From an uncultured Clostridia bacterium (GTDB lineage: Bacteria; Bacillota; Clostridia; Oscillospirales; Ruminococcaceae), in assembly GCA_947627045.1 (NCBI GenBank), contig CANQUM010000017.1, forward strand, positions 1 through 36,427: a stretch of 36,427 nucleotides of DNA. Direction: 5' to 3'. The translations under genes and the position numbers were made by a program. Positions 1-9,063 of the stretch are shown here, in pieces. Position 1 is the first letter of the stretch. Each line of letters opens with the position of its first letter. The notes beneath the pieces are model-generated. The model saw only the letters and a program-made list of their open reading frames with translations. It made no database searches and was not told the DNA's origin.

Positions 1-76
1 ATTTATTTCCGTACTCGACTCCAAACAAGAAAATTAAAATTGCCTTAATATACTTATTGCGCTTTTTTATTTTCAT
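1..76 (-). CDS. Partial gene, N-terminus of an exported or membrane protein
   Basis: An ATG at 76-74 is preceded by a good Shine-Dalgarno (AAGGTGG, 88-82) and opens a frame that runs off the left window edge after 25 codons. The visible start, MKIKKRNKYIKAILIFLFGV, is a positively charged stretch followed by a hydrophobic segment, as in a signal peptide or N-terminal anchor. It is the next gene downstream of the VirB4 / BIG2-protein pair. In related elements an NlpC/P60-type cell-wall hydrolase often follows VirB4, so that is a possible identity, but no diagnostic residues are visible here. A palindrome that may act as a terminator lies between it and the gene before. Confidence 0.6.
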   Translation of the reverse strand, partial: MKIKKRNKYIKAILIFLFGVEYGNK

Positions 77-110
77 TACTACCACCTTAATCATATAAGT
101 TATAAGTGAT

Positions 111-134
111 AAAAGCGGAACCGGTTCCGCTTTT
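111..134 (-). terminator. Perfect 24-bp palindrome at a gene end, probable terminator
   Basis: Half-site AAAAGCGGAACC followed by its exact reverse complement. It folds as a 10-bp stem with a CCGG loop, A-rich on the 5' side and ending in TTTT, so it could terminate in both directions. The TAA stop of the upstream gene (135-133) overlaps its edge. An identical 24-mer lies at 10058-10081 in the same position relative to a stop codon. Confidence 0.7.
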
Positions 135-1308
135 ACCTTTTAACCGTAACCTTACACTGCGCCGAATAGCCGCTTGATTTTGAAGTAGCAGTTATAATTG
201 TAACTCCAGCGCCCTTTGCCACAATTGTAACCTTGGTAGTGTCGCCGCTTACAAAATCCGCTACTGCCGCGTTTTGCACGTCCCAATTACAGCCGTTCGC
301 GGCGGACAGTCCGGAAACGTAAATATCAATTTTTTCTCCGACCTTTAAGGTAAGCTCCGTCGGGTCGAGGTATATTCTGCCGTCGTCGATAATCGGCGGA
401 ATTGTCGGAGTATATTGCGGCTGAGTCGCAGGCGGGACATAAACGGGGTCGGTTTGCGGCTGTACCGAGGGCTGTGACTGCTGCGGAGCTTGTGGTTGCT
501 GTGATTGCTGCGGTTGCTGTGATTGAGATTGAGACCTCGGAGGATCTGTCGCTTTCGGCTTTGTTTCCTTCTCAGTCGGCTTTCGAGTTGCTTTCTCGGT
601 TGCTTTCTCGGTTGCTTTTTCGGTTGCCGGTGAGGTTGGCAGCACGCCCATTATAGAAGTACCGCTTTCGAGCTCTGTCATCGCTTCCATTTCCTTTTCG
701 GTAGAAGGTGCGGTGGATTTCTCTTCGCTTTCCTGCTCTACTTCGGAATACGAGGACTCGGTCGTTTTATCTTCAGACGGCGATTGATCCCCATTATTGG
801 TCGCCTTGTAGATTATACCGGCTATTATAAAGGCGATAAGCAAAACAACAAAAATAATTATAAGAGCCTTTTTATTTACGGCGAATTTGAAATGTGACTT
901 CGTGGGCTTTTTAATTTTTCTATCATTCAAGATATTTATGTCGTAAGCGGTCAGCCGGTTGTTGATTATGTATGCAAAATCCTCCGCCGTTATAGCTCGC
1001 GTTATAACGTCGGAGGTGTATTTTTTTACTTCGTTTGTATATTCCGCGTTCAGGCCGGGATAAATCAGGATTATTCGCATATCGTCATAAATTTCACGCG
1101 AATATTTTATGCTCTCAATTATTTTCTCTATCTCGTCGCCGGCGTCGGCAATTACAATTCCATGCGGATTGTATTCCGCCATAGCTTTATCTATTGTTTC
1201 CTTGTTAAAAACGCTTTCCGCCGCCAACAGATTGCTGTCGGCGGCGTTTTTAAACATCTCCTTGTAAGCCTTGCTCTCGTTTTTGTCGCAAAACAAAACG
1301 TAATTCAT
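133..1308 (-). CDS. Receiver-like / TM / BIG2-domain protein of the T4SS operon
   Basis: 391 aa, not recognised as a named family. Residues 1-125 look like an alpha/beta receiver-like fold (hydrophobic strands such as IVIADAG near 51-57 and RIILIYPG near 78-85). One transmembrane segment spans about 147-167, with lysines before it, so the N-terminus should be cytoplasmic and the rest outside. Residues about 170-305 are a low-complexity wall-spanning linker rich in S, T, E, P and Q, with repeated ATEK units. The C-terminus (about 312-391) is a BIG2-type bacterial Ig domain (start LTLKVGEKIDIYV, then VTIVAKGAGVTIITATS). It starts three bases after the virB4 stop, with SD AAAAGGGG. By position it probably links the cytoplasmic side of the transfer channel to the wall. 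The function is inferred. Confidence 0.75.
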   Translation of the reverse strand: MNYVLFCDKNESKAYKEMFKNAADSNLLAAESVFNKETIDKAMAEYNPHGIVIADAGDEIEKIIESIKYSREIYDDMRIILIYPGLNAEYTNEVKKYTSDVITRAITAEDFAYIINNRLTAYDINILNDRKIKKPTKSHFKFAVNKKALIIIFVVLLIAFIIAGIIYKATNNGDQSPSEDKTTESSYSEVEQESEEKSTAPSTEKEMEAMTELESGTSIMGVLPTSPATEKATEKATEKATRKPTEKETKPKATDPPRSQSQSQQPQQSQQPQAPQQSQPSVQPQTDPVYVPPATQPQYTPTIPPIIDDGRIYLDPTELTLKVGEKIDIYVSGLSAANGCNWDVQNAAVADFVSGDTTKVTIVAKGAGVTIITATSKSSGYSAQCKVTVKR

Positions 1309-1311
1309 TAT

Positions 1312-3792
1312 TTACGCCCCTTTTCGTTTTTCTCTGTTTTTAGAGAATTCATAAAATGTATTTTTTGAGGCTCTGTATGCTCTTCTCTGAATTAATTTTT
1401 TATCCTCTCCGAAGGTGGTCTGGCAAACCTTATACATCATTGTCGTTTTGGGGATTTTGTTTTCAAACTCCACGATTTTGTTACCGGCAATAATTAAACC
1501 GCGCCCGGGCTCATCGGAGGTTATCAGCTTCTTTTGCGCGGGGGAGAGCTTGTAATTATCAAGTATGTATTTGAGGTCGTCCTCCTTTTCGCGAAGAAAC
1601 ACAACAAACTCCGAGTTTTTCAGCATATTCATGGCGTGACTGTTAGTCAATGCCCTTGATATGTTTTGTGTGAGGGCAGTCGGAACGCCCCCGTATTTTC
1701 TGATGCGCTGATAAACCGTTTCAAAAAACGCCGAGGATTTTTCATCGTTAAGGACAATTACAAACTCGTCTATCCAAACCCACGTCCGCACTCCGTTTTC
1801 CTTGTTTCTGCGCACACGCTGCCATACGAGCTCAAGGAGTATCTGCATACCGACGGTTTGAAGCTGTCCACCCATATTATTAATATCGAACAGCATAAAA
1901 CGGTTGTTGTATTCTATGTTCGTATGATGTGCGAACATATCGAACGATCCGGATATATACAGCTCCAAATCGTCGCACAGATTGTCGGAAACCTTTGTGT
2001 TCTGTTTCTTTAAGATATTCCAGAAGTCCTGAAGTGTGGGGAGCGGCGCTTCTCCGTTTGAGTCGAGGAAGCTCTGATACGCTATTGTTACACAGCGGTT
2101 TACCATTGAACGCTCAGAGGCGCTGAGCTGCTCGCCCTTGATTTGCTCAACGACCATCATTATAAATTCTTTCTTATTTGAAAGCGCCGAAATGCCGTTT
2201 TCCGAAAAGCTAAGATCCGTATCGAATAGATTAATATGCGTCGGCGAGTCCGGAGCTATGGACACTATCGTTCCGCCGAATTTTTCGATTATTTCTTTGT
2301 ACTCGTTTTCGGGGTCTATTATTATGAACTCATCATCGGTAAATTTAAACATGGCGGGGATCATCTCCGTCGCCTTGACAAAAAAGGATTTACCGGAACC
2401 GGATGCCCCAAAGACAAAGCCGTTCGCGTTAAGACCCTTTGTCCGGTCAATTATAAGGAGCTTATTCGACTTGTTTTTTCGTCCGTAGCAGAAGCCGCCG
2501 CTGTCTATATAATCAATCGACGAAAAGGGGATTAAATTGGCAAGCTCGTCTGTGAGCCAGAAGAAATTAATGTTGTTTCCGCTCATATTGTTAAACGAGT
2601 TTTTCGCAATAGGAAGTATCGCCTTTAAGCCTTTCTCCTGCTGCCGCGTCAAGGCGTCGATAACGCATTGGTGCTTTCTCGCGAGGTTCTGAAGATATTT
2701 TGTCAAATCCTCAAGCTCCTCCTTGCTTCCGGCAGAGAAATAAATAAAAAGCCCCGCCTCAAATAAGTCGCAGTTTGTCCCTGCGAGCTTCTCCTGAATA
2801 CGTTCAATCTCCTTTTCTTTGTCGCGAAGCCTATACGGTATATAGCTCGAGCCTCTCTTGCTGTTTATCTCTCTGCGCTTTTCAAGCTGTCCCTCGAGCG
2901 CGTCGAGATTGTTTTTAAGTATCTGCGCACTTTCGTCCTTATCAAGCCTTCTGATATGCTTCGACACTGTGATTTTATACGGGTGATCGAGCAGGTCGCT
3001 CAAAAACGAATCATCAATATCGCGCGAGAAGCGCTTTAGGTACATAACGCGCCCAAAATTGGAGCCGGTTTCTATGTATTTGATTGGATCGAGCCTTATG
3101 TGCGACGGTGAAACATAATCCGAAAGCGCCATTCCGTGCTTATATAGGTTCTGTGGCAGGCGAAAATCCGCGTGACCGTCCGGCTGATATATATCGTGAT
3201 ATATGCCGAGTATCTCTTCAGGCGTTAAAATTTTTGTTTTTACGTTTATCTCATCCAGCGTTTTTTCAATGCTTTCATAATACTGAAACAAGGTGTCGGG
3301 GCTGTCGAGCTTGCCGTTAGGAGTGTATGATATTACGCCTACAAGCTGAGTGGTGCACTCTTTTCTCACACATTCGTTAATTCTCTTTTTCTGAAGCTTC
3401 TTATAATCCTCTTCGAGCAAGGAAAGCATTTTTGAGCCGCCTGCGAGGTTGTTGTTTTCGGAAATCAGAACGCTTTCCAGCACCGCCCTGTCATATTCCC
3501 TGTTCATCAACAGTTCTTGGTATGTCATATCGCAGGGCAGCGAGTTTAAAAGCTCCTGATATTTTTCGTATATGTTGTCCTGCTTTGTTTTGTCGAACGA
3601 GAGATAATCTATGTTACTAAAGGAGTAGCATAAAACGTATCTGTCGCCATCTCTTATCATACCGTTTTCGTAGATCTCATCGAAGAACAATACGCCGGAC
3701 GACTTTCTTTTTTGAACGCTGCTTTTAGCTTCTCCGGCGGATGAGCCTTTGCCTTGTATGATAGTTGCGTTCTTATTCTTCTTTTTCTTCAT
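1312..3792 (-). CDS. virB4: VirB4-like conjugal transfer ATPase
   Basis: 826 aa, the normal size for Gram-positive ICE VirB4 proteins (CD1110-like). It is the membrane-associated ATPase that powers assembly of, and export through, the type IV secretion channel. Walker A GASGSGKSFFVK lies near residue 460, Walker B WVWIDEFVIVL near 669, and the downstream TALTQN segment fits the RecA-like core. The N-terminal half has the long charged helices usual in the family. The start overlaps the end of the PrgI-like gene by 20 bases and has no clear Shine-Dalgarno of its own, which suggests translational coupling. The next gene starts three bases after its stop. Confidence 0.93.
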   Translation of the reverse strand: MKKKKNKNATIIQGKGSSAGEAKSSVQKRKSSGVLFFDEIYENGMIRDGDRYVLCYSFSNIDYLSFDKTKQDNIYEKYQELLNSLPCDMTYQELLMNREYDRAVLESVLISENNNLAGGSKMLSLLEEDYKKLQKKRINECVRKECTTQLVGVISYTPNGKLDSPDTLFQYYESIEKTLDEINVKTKILTPEEILGIYHDIYQPDGHADFRLPQNLYKHGMALSDYVSPSHIRLDPIKYIETGSNFGRVMYLKRFSRDIDDSFLSDLLDHPYKITVSKHIRRLDKDESAQILKNNLDALEGQLEKRREINSKRGSSYIPYRLRDKEKEIERIQEKLAGTNCDLFEAGLFIYFSAGSKEELEDLTKYLQNLARKHQCVIDALTRQQEKGLKAILPIAKNSFNNMSGNNINFFWLTDELANLIPFSSIDYIDSGGFCYGRKNKSNKLLIIDRTKGLNANGFVFGASGSGKSFFVKATEMIPAMFKFTDDEFIIIDPENEYKEIIEKFGGTIVSIAPDSPTHINLFDTDLSFSENGISALSNKKEFIMMVVEQIKGEQLSASERSMVNRCVTIAYQSFLDSNGEAPLPTLQDFWNILKKQNTKVSDNLCDDLELYISGSFDMFAHHTNIEYNNRFMLFDINNMGGQLQTVGMQILLELVWQRVRRNKENGVRTWVWIDEFVIVLNDEKSSAFFETVYQRIRKYGGVPTALTQNISRALTNSHAMNMLKNSEFVVFLREKEDDLKYILDNYKLSPAQKKLITSDEPGRGLIIAGNKIVEFENKIPKTTMMYKVCQTTFGEDKKLIQRRAYRASKNTFYEFSKNREKRKGA

Positions 3793-4093
3793 CGGAGTAT
3801 ATGCCGTCCTTTCTTGTGTGATAGTCTACCTTGATTTTTTTTACAAACAGGCTGAATAATACTTGTATCAGCGAAAGACCGTCTATTTTTATAAAGCCGA
3901 CAGCCGCTGCGGCAAGTATTTCAAAAAAGATAATGCCCATCATAAGGTCGATTTGTACCTTTCCCCACATTCCCCATAAGGAGAGTCCCGCAATCACGAT
4001 TCCGGCCGCGCCTATGGCTATCTGCTGCTTGCTCAGTCCCATAATCCATGTTCCTTTATCCACTATGTTTTTAGTTATCTTTACTCTTCGCAT
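3773..4093 (-). CDS. PrgI-family protein (VirB3-like)
   Basis: 106 aa with two membrane segments (about residues 25-45 and 50-70) after a short N-terminus ending in GLSKQQIAIGA, which matches the PrgI family layout. A polar tail, KVDYHTRKDGIYSD, follows. PrgI/VirB3-like proteins are small inner-membrane channel subunits that are almost always encoded directly upstream of VirB4, as here. The start has a strong RBS (AAAGGAGG, 8 bases before the ATG). The 3' end overlaps virB4 by 20 bases. Confidence 0.85.
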   Translation of the reverse strand: MRRVKITKNIVDKGTWIMGLSKQQIAIGAAGIVIAGLSLWGMWGKVQIDLMMGIIFFEILAAAAVGFIKIDGLSLIQVLFSLFVKKIKVDYHTRKDGIYSDEEKEE

Positions 4094-4107
4094 TATACTT
4101 TCCTCCT

Positions 4108-5499
4108 TTAACCGCCAAGAATTTGAGAGAATATCTTAGGCGGCTTATTTATAAACGTACATATAGCCCATAGCCCGATAAGCGTGCCTAATGTCGGCCA
4201 TGCAGAAATATCAAGCATAGTCCTTTCGCTTCCCGCATCGGCAATCATTTGACAGCCTATCGCGTAAAGCATGGCTATAAATACGATAGATACGGCGACC
4301 GAGGCAAAGGCCATAAGGAATCTTTCAAAATATTTTTTCGTGTTTTCTCCCGCCAGAAAAGCAAAGAAAACGGGGGAAATGGTAATAAGGCAGGTAAGCT
4401 CAAGAGCTCTGACCATAAGCTTGATTATACATTTCAAAATCGAAACGATGACCGCTATACAGAATATCACCAGCGGAAGCGCGAGTATCAATGTTCTGAA
4501 AAATGTAATAAGCGGAGCAATTACCGGAATGTCGGAGGTTACCGTAGTGAGGTTCGCCTTGAGGACTAAATTAGAACCGGTTTGTACGATCTGTGAAGCT
4601 AAATCATTCAAAATCGACACGATCAACAGGCATACGCTAAACGCCGTATCAAGAAACACCTTTCCGATTATTAGCTGTACAAAGGCTTTTATCATCACCT
4701 TTGGATCGGCTATGTCAAATCTGACTACGGAATTCATCATACTTGAGAAAAACGATATAATGAACACAAGATACGAAAGGCTCAGGAAGATCGGCTTATA
4801 TTGGGTGGCAAAGGACAGTATTTTTGCATATGAAAAAAACAATGTGTCCGCTTCAGCGCCGGTTCCCATCCTTATGGTTTTGCCGAAGAATTGCCAAATG
4901 CCCGAAAGAATATTGAAGACCGGATCGTAAAAAAATCCCGTGCTCTCGTTGGATACAGATACAGCCATGTTGTGTATCTTTGATTTCAAATCGGAGAATT
5001 CTCGGAATAATTCCTGAATGCGATTAATGTATTCATTACAGTTATAAGCGGTATGAGAGCCGCGAGGATCAAGCATAAAATCATGAATTTCCATAAAAAG
5101 TCCCTGGTCATAGCGCCCCAGCGAGCGGGCAATTCTGTCCAAGTCGGATTTAACGCTGATTTGCTGACTCTCGCTGAGCTTATTAAAGTCATCGATTAAT
5201 TCGTATATATCCTCGTTGTATTCCTTTATTGCGGCGCTTCTATATGAATAAAGCCTCAAAAGCGACGTGTTTTGAGTGCCGTCAGGATATTGAAAATTTA
5301 GGTTCATCATCATATCGTCGGTGTCATAGTATGGGTCGGAGAGTGTATCCGAATATGTATATTGACTTGCAGACAGTACAGTTACTGCCGCTGAAGCTGT
5401 GCCCGATGTTAAAAGCGGAATAAAAAGCAACGACGCAAGCAGAGCAAAAACTATGATTCTTTTGTCTATCCCTTTGTTTGCCCGTTTCAGCCTTTGCAA
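4108..5499 (-). CDS. VirB6/TrbL-like polytopic channel protein
   Basis: 463 aa. The N-terminus (basic residues, then FALLASLLFIPLL, then TASAA) looks like a cleavable signal peptide. Residues about 40-190 form a polar extracytoplasmic domain, and the second half has about six hydrophobic segments, for example YLVFIISFFSSMM, LILALPLVIFCIAVIVSIL and a final WAICTFINKPP. This is the arrangement of ICE VirB6/TrbL proteins, which form the membrane part of the secretion channel. The start is TTG at 5499, supported by AAAGGAGG 8 bases upstream; no nearer ATG fits. It lies between the Maff2-like and PrgI-like genes, the usual order in Tn1549-type transfer operons. Confidence 0.8.
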   Translation of the reverse strand: MQRLKRANKGIDKRIIVFALLASLLFIPLLTSGTASAAVTVLSASQYTYSDTLSDPYYDTDDMMMNLNFQYPDGTQNTSLLRLYSYRSAAIKEYNEDIYELIDDFNKLSESQQISVKSDLDRIARSLGRYDQGLFMEIHDFMLDPRGSHTAYNCNEYINRIQELFREFSDLKSKIHNMAVSVSNESTGFFYDPVFNILSGIWQFFGKTIRMGTGAEADTLFFSYAKILSFATQYKPIFLSLSYLVFIISFFSSMMNSVVRFDIADPKVMIKAFVQLIIGKVFLDTAFSVCLLIVSILNDLASQIVQTGSNLVLKANLTTVTSDIPVIAPLITFFRTLILALPLVIFCIAVIVSILKCIIKLMVRALELTCLITISPVFFAFLAGENTKKYFERFLMAFASVAVSIVFIAMLYAIGCQMIADAGSERTMLDISAWPTLGTLIGLWAICTFINKPPKIFSQILGG

Positions 5500-5521
5500 T
5501 TTTAAAACCTCCTTTCAATTC

Positions 5522-5554
5522 AAGGGCAGACGGAGGATTTTTCCGTCTGCCCTT
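5522..5554 (-). promoter_or_regulatory. Intergenic 12-bp hairpin between pilin-like and VirB6 genes
   Basis: Arms AAGGGCAGACGG (5522-5533) and CCGTCTGCCCTT (5543-5554) are perfectly complementary around a 9-base loop. No U-tract follows on the minus strand; the RBS of the next gene starts a few bases on. This looks like an mRNA-stabilising or partial-termination hairpin that would let the small upstream subunit be made in excess over VirB6. The role is inferred. Confidence 0.65.
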
Positions 5555-5565
5555 CAGGTTTATTA

Positions 5566-5913
5566 TTAGAAGAAAATAGCTTTTACAGCGACGACCGCGC
5601 CTACACAGGCTGCGGTAACGCAAAGACCGGCTATGCCGCTGTTCCTGCCCCTTACATCCTCGTTTGTCTGTCCCTCTACAATCTTTACCAAAGACGGAAG
5701 TCCACCGCCTGCGCCGATTGCAATTGCCAGTACCCAAACGATTATATCAGCAATCTGATCTGTTTGCGTTGTATCGACGTTGGACGGAACTGTTGGAGCG
5801 GCGAGTGAATTTGTCATTCCTATTGCCATTGTGGTAACCGCCATCGATATGGAGGCTACTGCTTTTTGTACTTTTTGCGCGGCGTTTGCCAGCCGCTTTA
5901 TAATCTTTTTCAT
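5566..5913 (-). CDS. Maff2/VirB2-like small membrane subunit
   Basis: 115 aa from the ATG at 5913; a TTG at 5916 is also well spaced from the SD AAAGGAG (5930-5924). The N-terminus (KKIIKRLANAAQKVQKAV, then a hydrophobic stretch ending in SLAAP) resembles a long signal peptide. Two hydrophobic helices follow (IIVWVLAIAIGAGGGL and IAGLCVTAACVGAVVAVKAIFF) around a polar loop, VEGQTNEDVRGRNSG. The pattern glycine-rich helix, polar loop with G-x-N/D, second helix matches Maff2 proteins, which occupy the VirB2 pilin position in these ICEs. It is followed by a strong hairpin. Confidence 0.75.
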   Translation of the reverse strand: MKKIIKRLANAAQKVQKAVASISMAVTTMAIGMTNSLAAPTVPSNVDTTQTDQIADIIVWVLAIAIGAGGGLPSLVKIVEGQTNEDVRGRNSGIAGLCVTAACVGAVVAVKAIFF

Positions 5914-5935
5914 CAAGTGATTTCTCCTTTGCTTC

Positions 5936-7030
5936 TTAATTTTTTGCCACGCTGTCGTTTATCGACTGCATGGTTTGTTTCATTGTGCCTTTAATCCTTT
6001 GGGTGGCCTTTTTCATTACATCCGCGGCTACTACAACGACAGCTCCTACTCCGGCTGTAGCCGCGCCCGCGGCGGTTGCTGTTCCTGCGGTTGCGGCTGT
6101 TCCGCCGACGCTCGCCGCCGTCTTTCCGAGTGTTGCCGCACTCTTTGCCGCTTGTCCCGCCTTTTCACTCGCCTGCATCGCTTTTCCGGCTCCTTCAGCC
6201 TTTTTAGCCGCGCCGCCTGCCTTTGACGCTTTCTTTGCGGGTTCTATGTATGAATAGTCATTGTCTATCTTGTTCGGAACGCCGTCCGCATCTATATCTC
6301 CGCCCAATACGCTCTTGATTTCGTCGTTGCTTGCGGGCTTGAGCTTAAAGCTTTGCGTCCTTGAAAATTCAAGTCCCTGCTCGGTCGGAGATATGATTCC
6401 TTCCTCAACCTTTACAAGTCCATGTTTGTTGAGCTCCTTAAAGTTGTTTATCACCGCCTGCTTGTTGGGACTGTTTTCGATGGAATTCATATCAATGTAG
6501 TCGGTATACTGAAAAACGCCCATGTCCTGCGAGGTACCGTTCAGCTCGACATATCCCAGCTCCTGCTCCGGCATTTGCCGCTGTATTTGCTCCATGCCGG
6601 CATTGATTTGGTCGTTTTCAAATTGGTTCACAAAGTGCTCGCTCTGCGTAAGCTCTCTGCCTTTGTCGGTGAGGTGCATTGTTCCGCCGTCGTCTATTGA
6701 GATATATCCGTCGTCGCGGGCGGAAACTATATTCCGCTTTGTTGCCTCGTAAACCTCTTTGTCCGTCGCATATTTTTTGACGTCGGTGCATTTCATTCCG
6801 TCCACTCCGGCAATGTCCGTCATGTTTCCCGTGAATTTCATTTCCTGCGGGGAGAGCTTACCCTCCTCCGCAAGCTTTGACTTCCTCTCCTTAACGGCTC
6901 TCACAAGACGAACTATTTCGCCGGCCTTTTGAATGCTCTGCACTCTTTTCTGCTTTCGCTCCTGCTTTTTGGCTTTGCGCTTGCTTTCGGCCTCCTCCAG
7001 AGCGGCAGCGTTTTCTCCTATGTCATACAT
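5936..7030 (-). CDS. Unknown ICE protein with two winged-helix-like segments and a DxDADG motif
   Basis: 364 aa from the ATG at 7030, chosen because GTAGGAG lies 9 bases upstream; ATGs at 7039 and 7036 sit on or beside the SD. It overlaps the virD4 end by 8 bases. Residues about 8-55 are a basic coiled coil. Two repeated segments end in similar wing-like stretches (GTMHLTDKGRELTQSEHF and GIISPTEQGLEFSRTQSF), suggesting tandem winged-helix domains. A DIDADGVPNKIDND calcium-loop-like motif follows, then an Ala/Gly/Lys-rich tail with a hydrophobic stretch (TAAGAATAGVGAVVVVAADV) that could insert in membrane. I do not recognise the family. The position between coupling protein and pilin-like subunit suggests a channel or substrate-recruitment role. 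Confidence 0.7.
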   Translation of the reverse strand: MYDIGENAAALEEAESKRKAKKQERKQKRVQSIQKAGEIVRLVRAVKERKSKLAEEGKLSPQEMKFTGNMTDIAGVDGMKCTDVKKYATDKEVYEATKRNIVSARDDGYISIDDGGTMHLTDKGRELTQSEHFVNQFENDQINAGMEQIQRQMPEQELGYVELNGTSQDMGVFQYTDYIDMNSIENSPNKQAVINNFKELNKHGLVKVEEGIISPTEQGLEFSRTQSFKLKPASNDEIKSVLGGDIDADGVPNKIDNDYSYIEPAKKASKAGGAAKKAEGAGKAMQASEKAGQAAKSAATLGKTAASVGGTAATAGTATAAGAATAGVGAVVVVAADVMKKATQRIKGTMKQTMQSINDSVAKN

Positions 7031-9041
7031 AATCATCATCTCCTACTGTTACAAATTCGGGATTAACAAACTCCTCGTTGACAAACTCTTCGCCGGTGAG
7101 TATCTCGGCGTCCTTCGGCTCGTCGCCGTATTCCTCAATTATTTCTTCCGGGTCAAAGGGTTCGCCGATTTCCTTTTCTTCTTCGTCTGGACTATCGAAC
7201 AGTTCTGACGTCTTCTTCGCCTCATCCTTCTTTTTCCGTTCGTATTCGCTCTTGCGCTTTTCATTTATTTGACCGTAAACGTCGGCTATCCTTGTGCAAA
7301 GCGTTGTGTTGAACTTGCTTCCGCATTCGTCTATCCTCGGGTGGCTCAGCGTGTCGTATTTATTCAGATAAAACGGGTCGTTATATCCTACCCACACAAA
7401 GCACCTGCCGCCGAATTTTTTGGATTTGCCCCTCGGCTTGACAGCCTTCGGTATCTCGTCCGGATAGAGTATCGGGCGGGAAACGTAATTTTCGCTGTCC
7501 TGTCCTCCGCCGCCCTGATTCATTCCTCTGTTGTATGAACGCTGATCTACCCGCACCGTCGTGTTGCCGAGCTTCTCGGATACATACTTTTTTGTGTCGG
7601 CGTCCTTCGAGCCTAAGAATGTGAATATGTCGCAGTTTCCGATAATGCTCTCCCACGTCTTTTCGTATATGGCTTTCAGCTGTGCAAGGCCTTGCAGGAC
7701 TATGCACGCGCGGATATTGTATTTTCTTATGACGGCGAGTATTTCTGGGAAGTCGGGTATTTTGCCGATATTCGCAAACTCGTCTATTTCAAGGGAAACA
7801 AGATGCTTTAATCTGCCGTTTGGCTGTGCTTCGGCGACGCGCATAAGCTCGGAAAAGAGCTGACTGTAAAATAAATTGGCTATGACCTTGTAGGTCTTTT
7901 TAGCCGCGGGAACAATGAGGAATATTACGGTTTTTTCAAATCCGATCCTGTCAAACTCCATCTCGTCGTTATCCATAAACACATCGACGTCTGACAGTGA
8001 CCAAAGCTGCAAACGCGTTGAAAGCGTTTTAGCAATTGAGCCCATAGTTTCCTCCGGCAGGTTCAACATTCCACGCCACGATACGAGCGCCGAGGCGTTG
8101 GGATCCTTGCATTCCGCACTGTATTTGGACATACAGCGCGCAAGCTCGCAGTTACCGGAAATTTTTCCGCCTACATACGAAATCGAATTAACGAGCCTTA
8201 TAACGCGCCCGAAGCTTTTCACCTCAGAGCCGCTATGGAAGAGGTAAAGCATAATACAGGTCAGAAGCTCCCTTGCCGAGCCGGTAAAGAAGTCCTCCTT
8301 TTCGCCCTCGCCGGCTGAGTTTTGCATAAAGAGCGTTGACACCTCAAGGACATCCTGCTCATTGTGCATATATTGAAACGGATTGTAGGAATTAGAGAGA
8401 TTTATGTTTGTGAGATTTAACACCTTTACCTTGTAGTGGTGATTGATAAACATTCGGTATGTGTCCCTGAACAGTTCGCCGGAGGGGTCGGTTACGACAT
8501 ATGAGCCGAAAAGCTGAAGCAAATCAGGTTTTATCTTTCGGAACGATTTTCCGGCTCCGGAGCCGCCGATTACCATCTCGTTGAGATTGGCCGTTTCGTA
8601 AGACTCAAGAGGAACGTAAAAATTCTCTCCGCATGGAATTCCGTTTTCCTTATCCTTTTCAAATACCTTTTTGTCCTCGTCGTCCGCCCATGACGCGGAG
8701 CCTTGCTCCATATTCTTAAATTCATCTTTTTTTCTGCCGGTAATAAAGAGGATTACCATAAGCGCAAAGAGCGCGTATGCCCACCAAAAAACAGAATATT
8801 GGAGGACGATAAGGGAGGGGAAATCAAAGGGGATAACTAAATCTGTTTTAAAGATTTTGCTCAGCATATTCATTCCCGACTCTATATCGGTAACGGCTCC
8901 GTATACATGGCAGTAGTTTGAATAAAAATACGAAAAGAAAAGCATTAAAGCGAAAAAGGCGGCAAAGGCTATGGCAAAGGCTATGAGCTTAGCCTTGACG
9001 CTCGTTTGTTTTCTCAGGACGTTCTTCCTTTTTTGCTGCAA
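7023..9041 (-). CDS. virD4: VirD4/TraG-type coupling protein (T4CP)
   Basis: 672 aa from a TTG at 9041, selected because GGAGG sits exactly 7 bases upstream; an ATG at 9046 is out of frame. The protein brings the relaxase-DNA complex to the secretion channel. Two N-terminal membrane segments (around IAFAIAFAAFFALMLFF and WWAYALFALMVILFI) flank an outside loop. Walker A GGSGAGKSF lies near residue 157 and the Walker B region LEIDEFANIGKIPDFPEIL near 415, followed by the family-typical IRACIVLQGLAQL. The C-terminal about 80 residues are acidic. The 3' end overlaps the next gene. Confidence 0.93.
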   Translation of the reverse strand: MQQKRKNVLRKQTSVKAKLIAFAIAFAAFFALMLFFSYFYSNYCHVYGAVTDIESGMNMLSKIFKTDLVIPFDFPSLIVLQYSVFWWAYALFALMVILFITGRKKDEFKNMEQGSASWADDEDKKVFEKDKENGIPCGENFYVPLESYETANLNEMVIGGSGAGKSFRKIKPDLLQLFGSYVVTDPSGELFRDTYRMFINHHYKVKVLNLTNINLSNSYNPFQYMHNEQDVLEVSTLFMQNSAGEGEKEDFFTGSARELLTCIMLYLFHSGSEVKSFGRVIRLVNSISYVGGKISGNCELARCMSKYSAECKDPNASALVSWRGMLNLPEETMGSIAKTLSTRLQLWSLSDVDVFMDNDEMEFDRIGFEKTVIFLIVPAAKKTYKVIANLFYSQLFSELMRVAEAQPNGRLKHLVSLEIDEFANIGKIPDFPEILAVIRKYNIRACIVLQGLAQLKAIYEKTWESIIGNCDIFTFLGSKDADTKKYVSEKLGNTTVRVDQRSYNRGMNQGGGGQDSENYVSRPILYPDEIPKAVKPRGKSKKFGGRCFVWVGYNDPFYLNKYDTLSHPRIDECGSKFNTTLCTRIADVYGQINEKRKSEYERKKKDEAKKTSELFDSPDEEEKEIGEPFDPEEIIEEYGDEPKDAEILTGEEFVNEEFVNPEFVTVGDDDYV

Positions 9042-9063
9042 ACCATCACCTCCAAAAACAATT

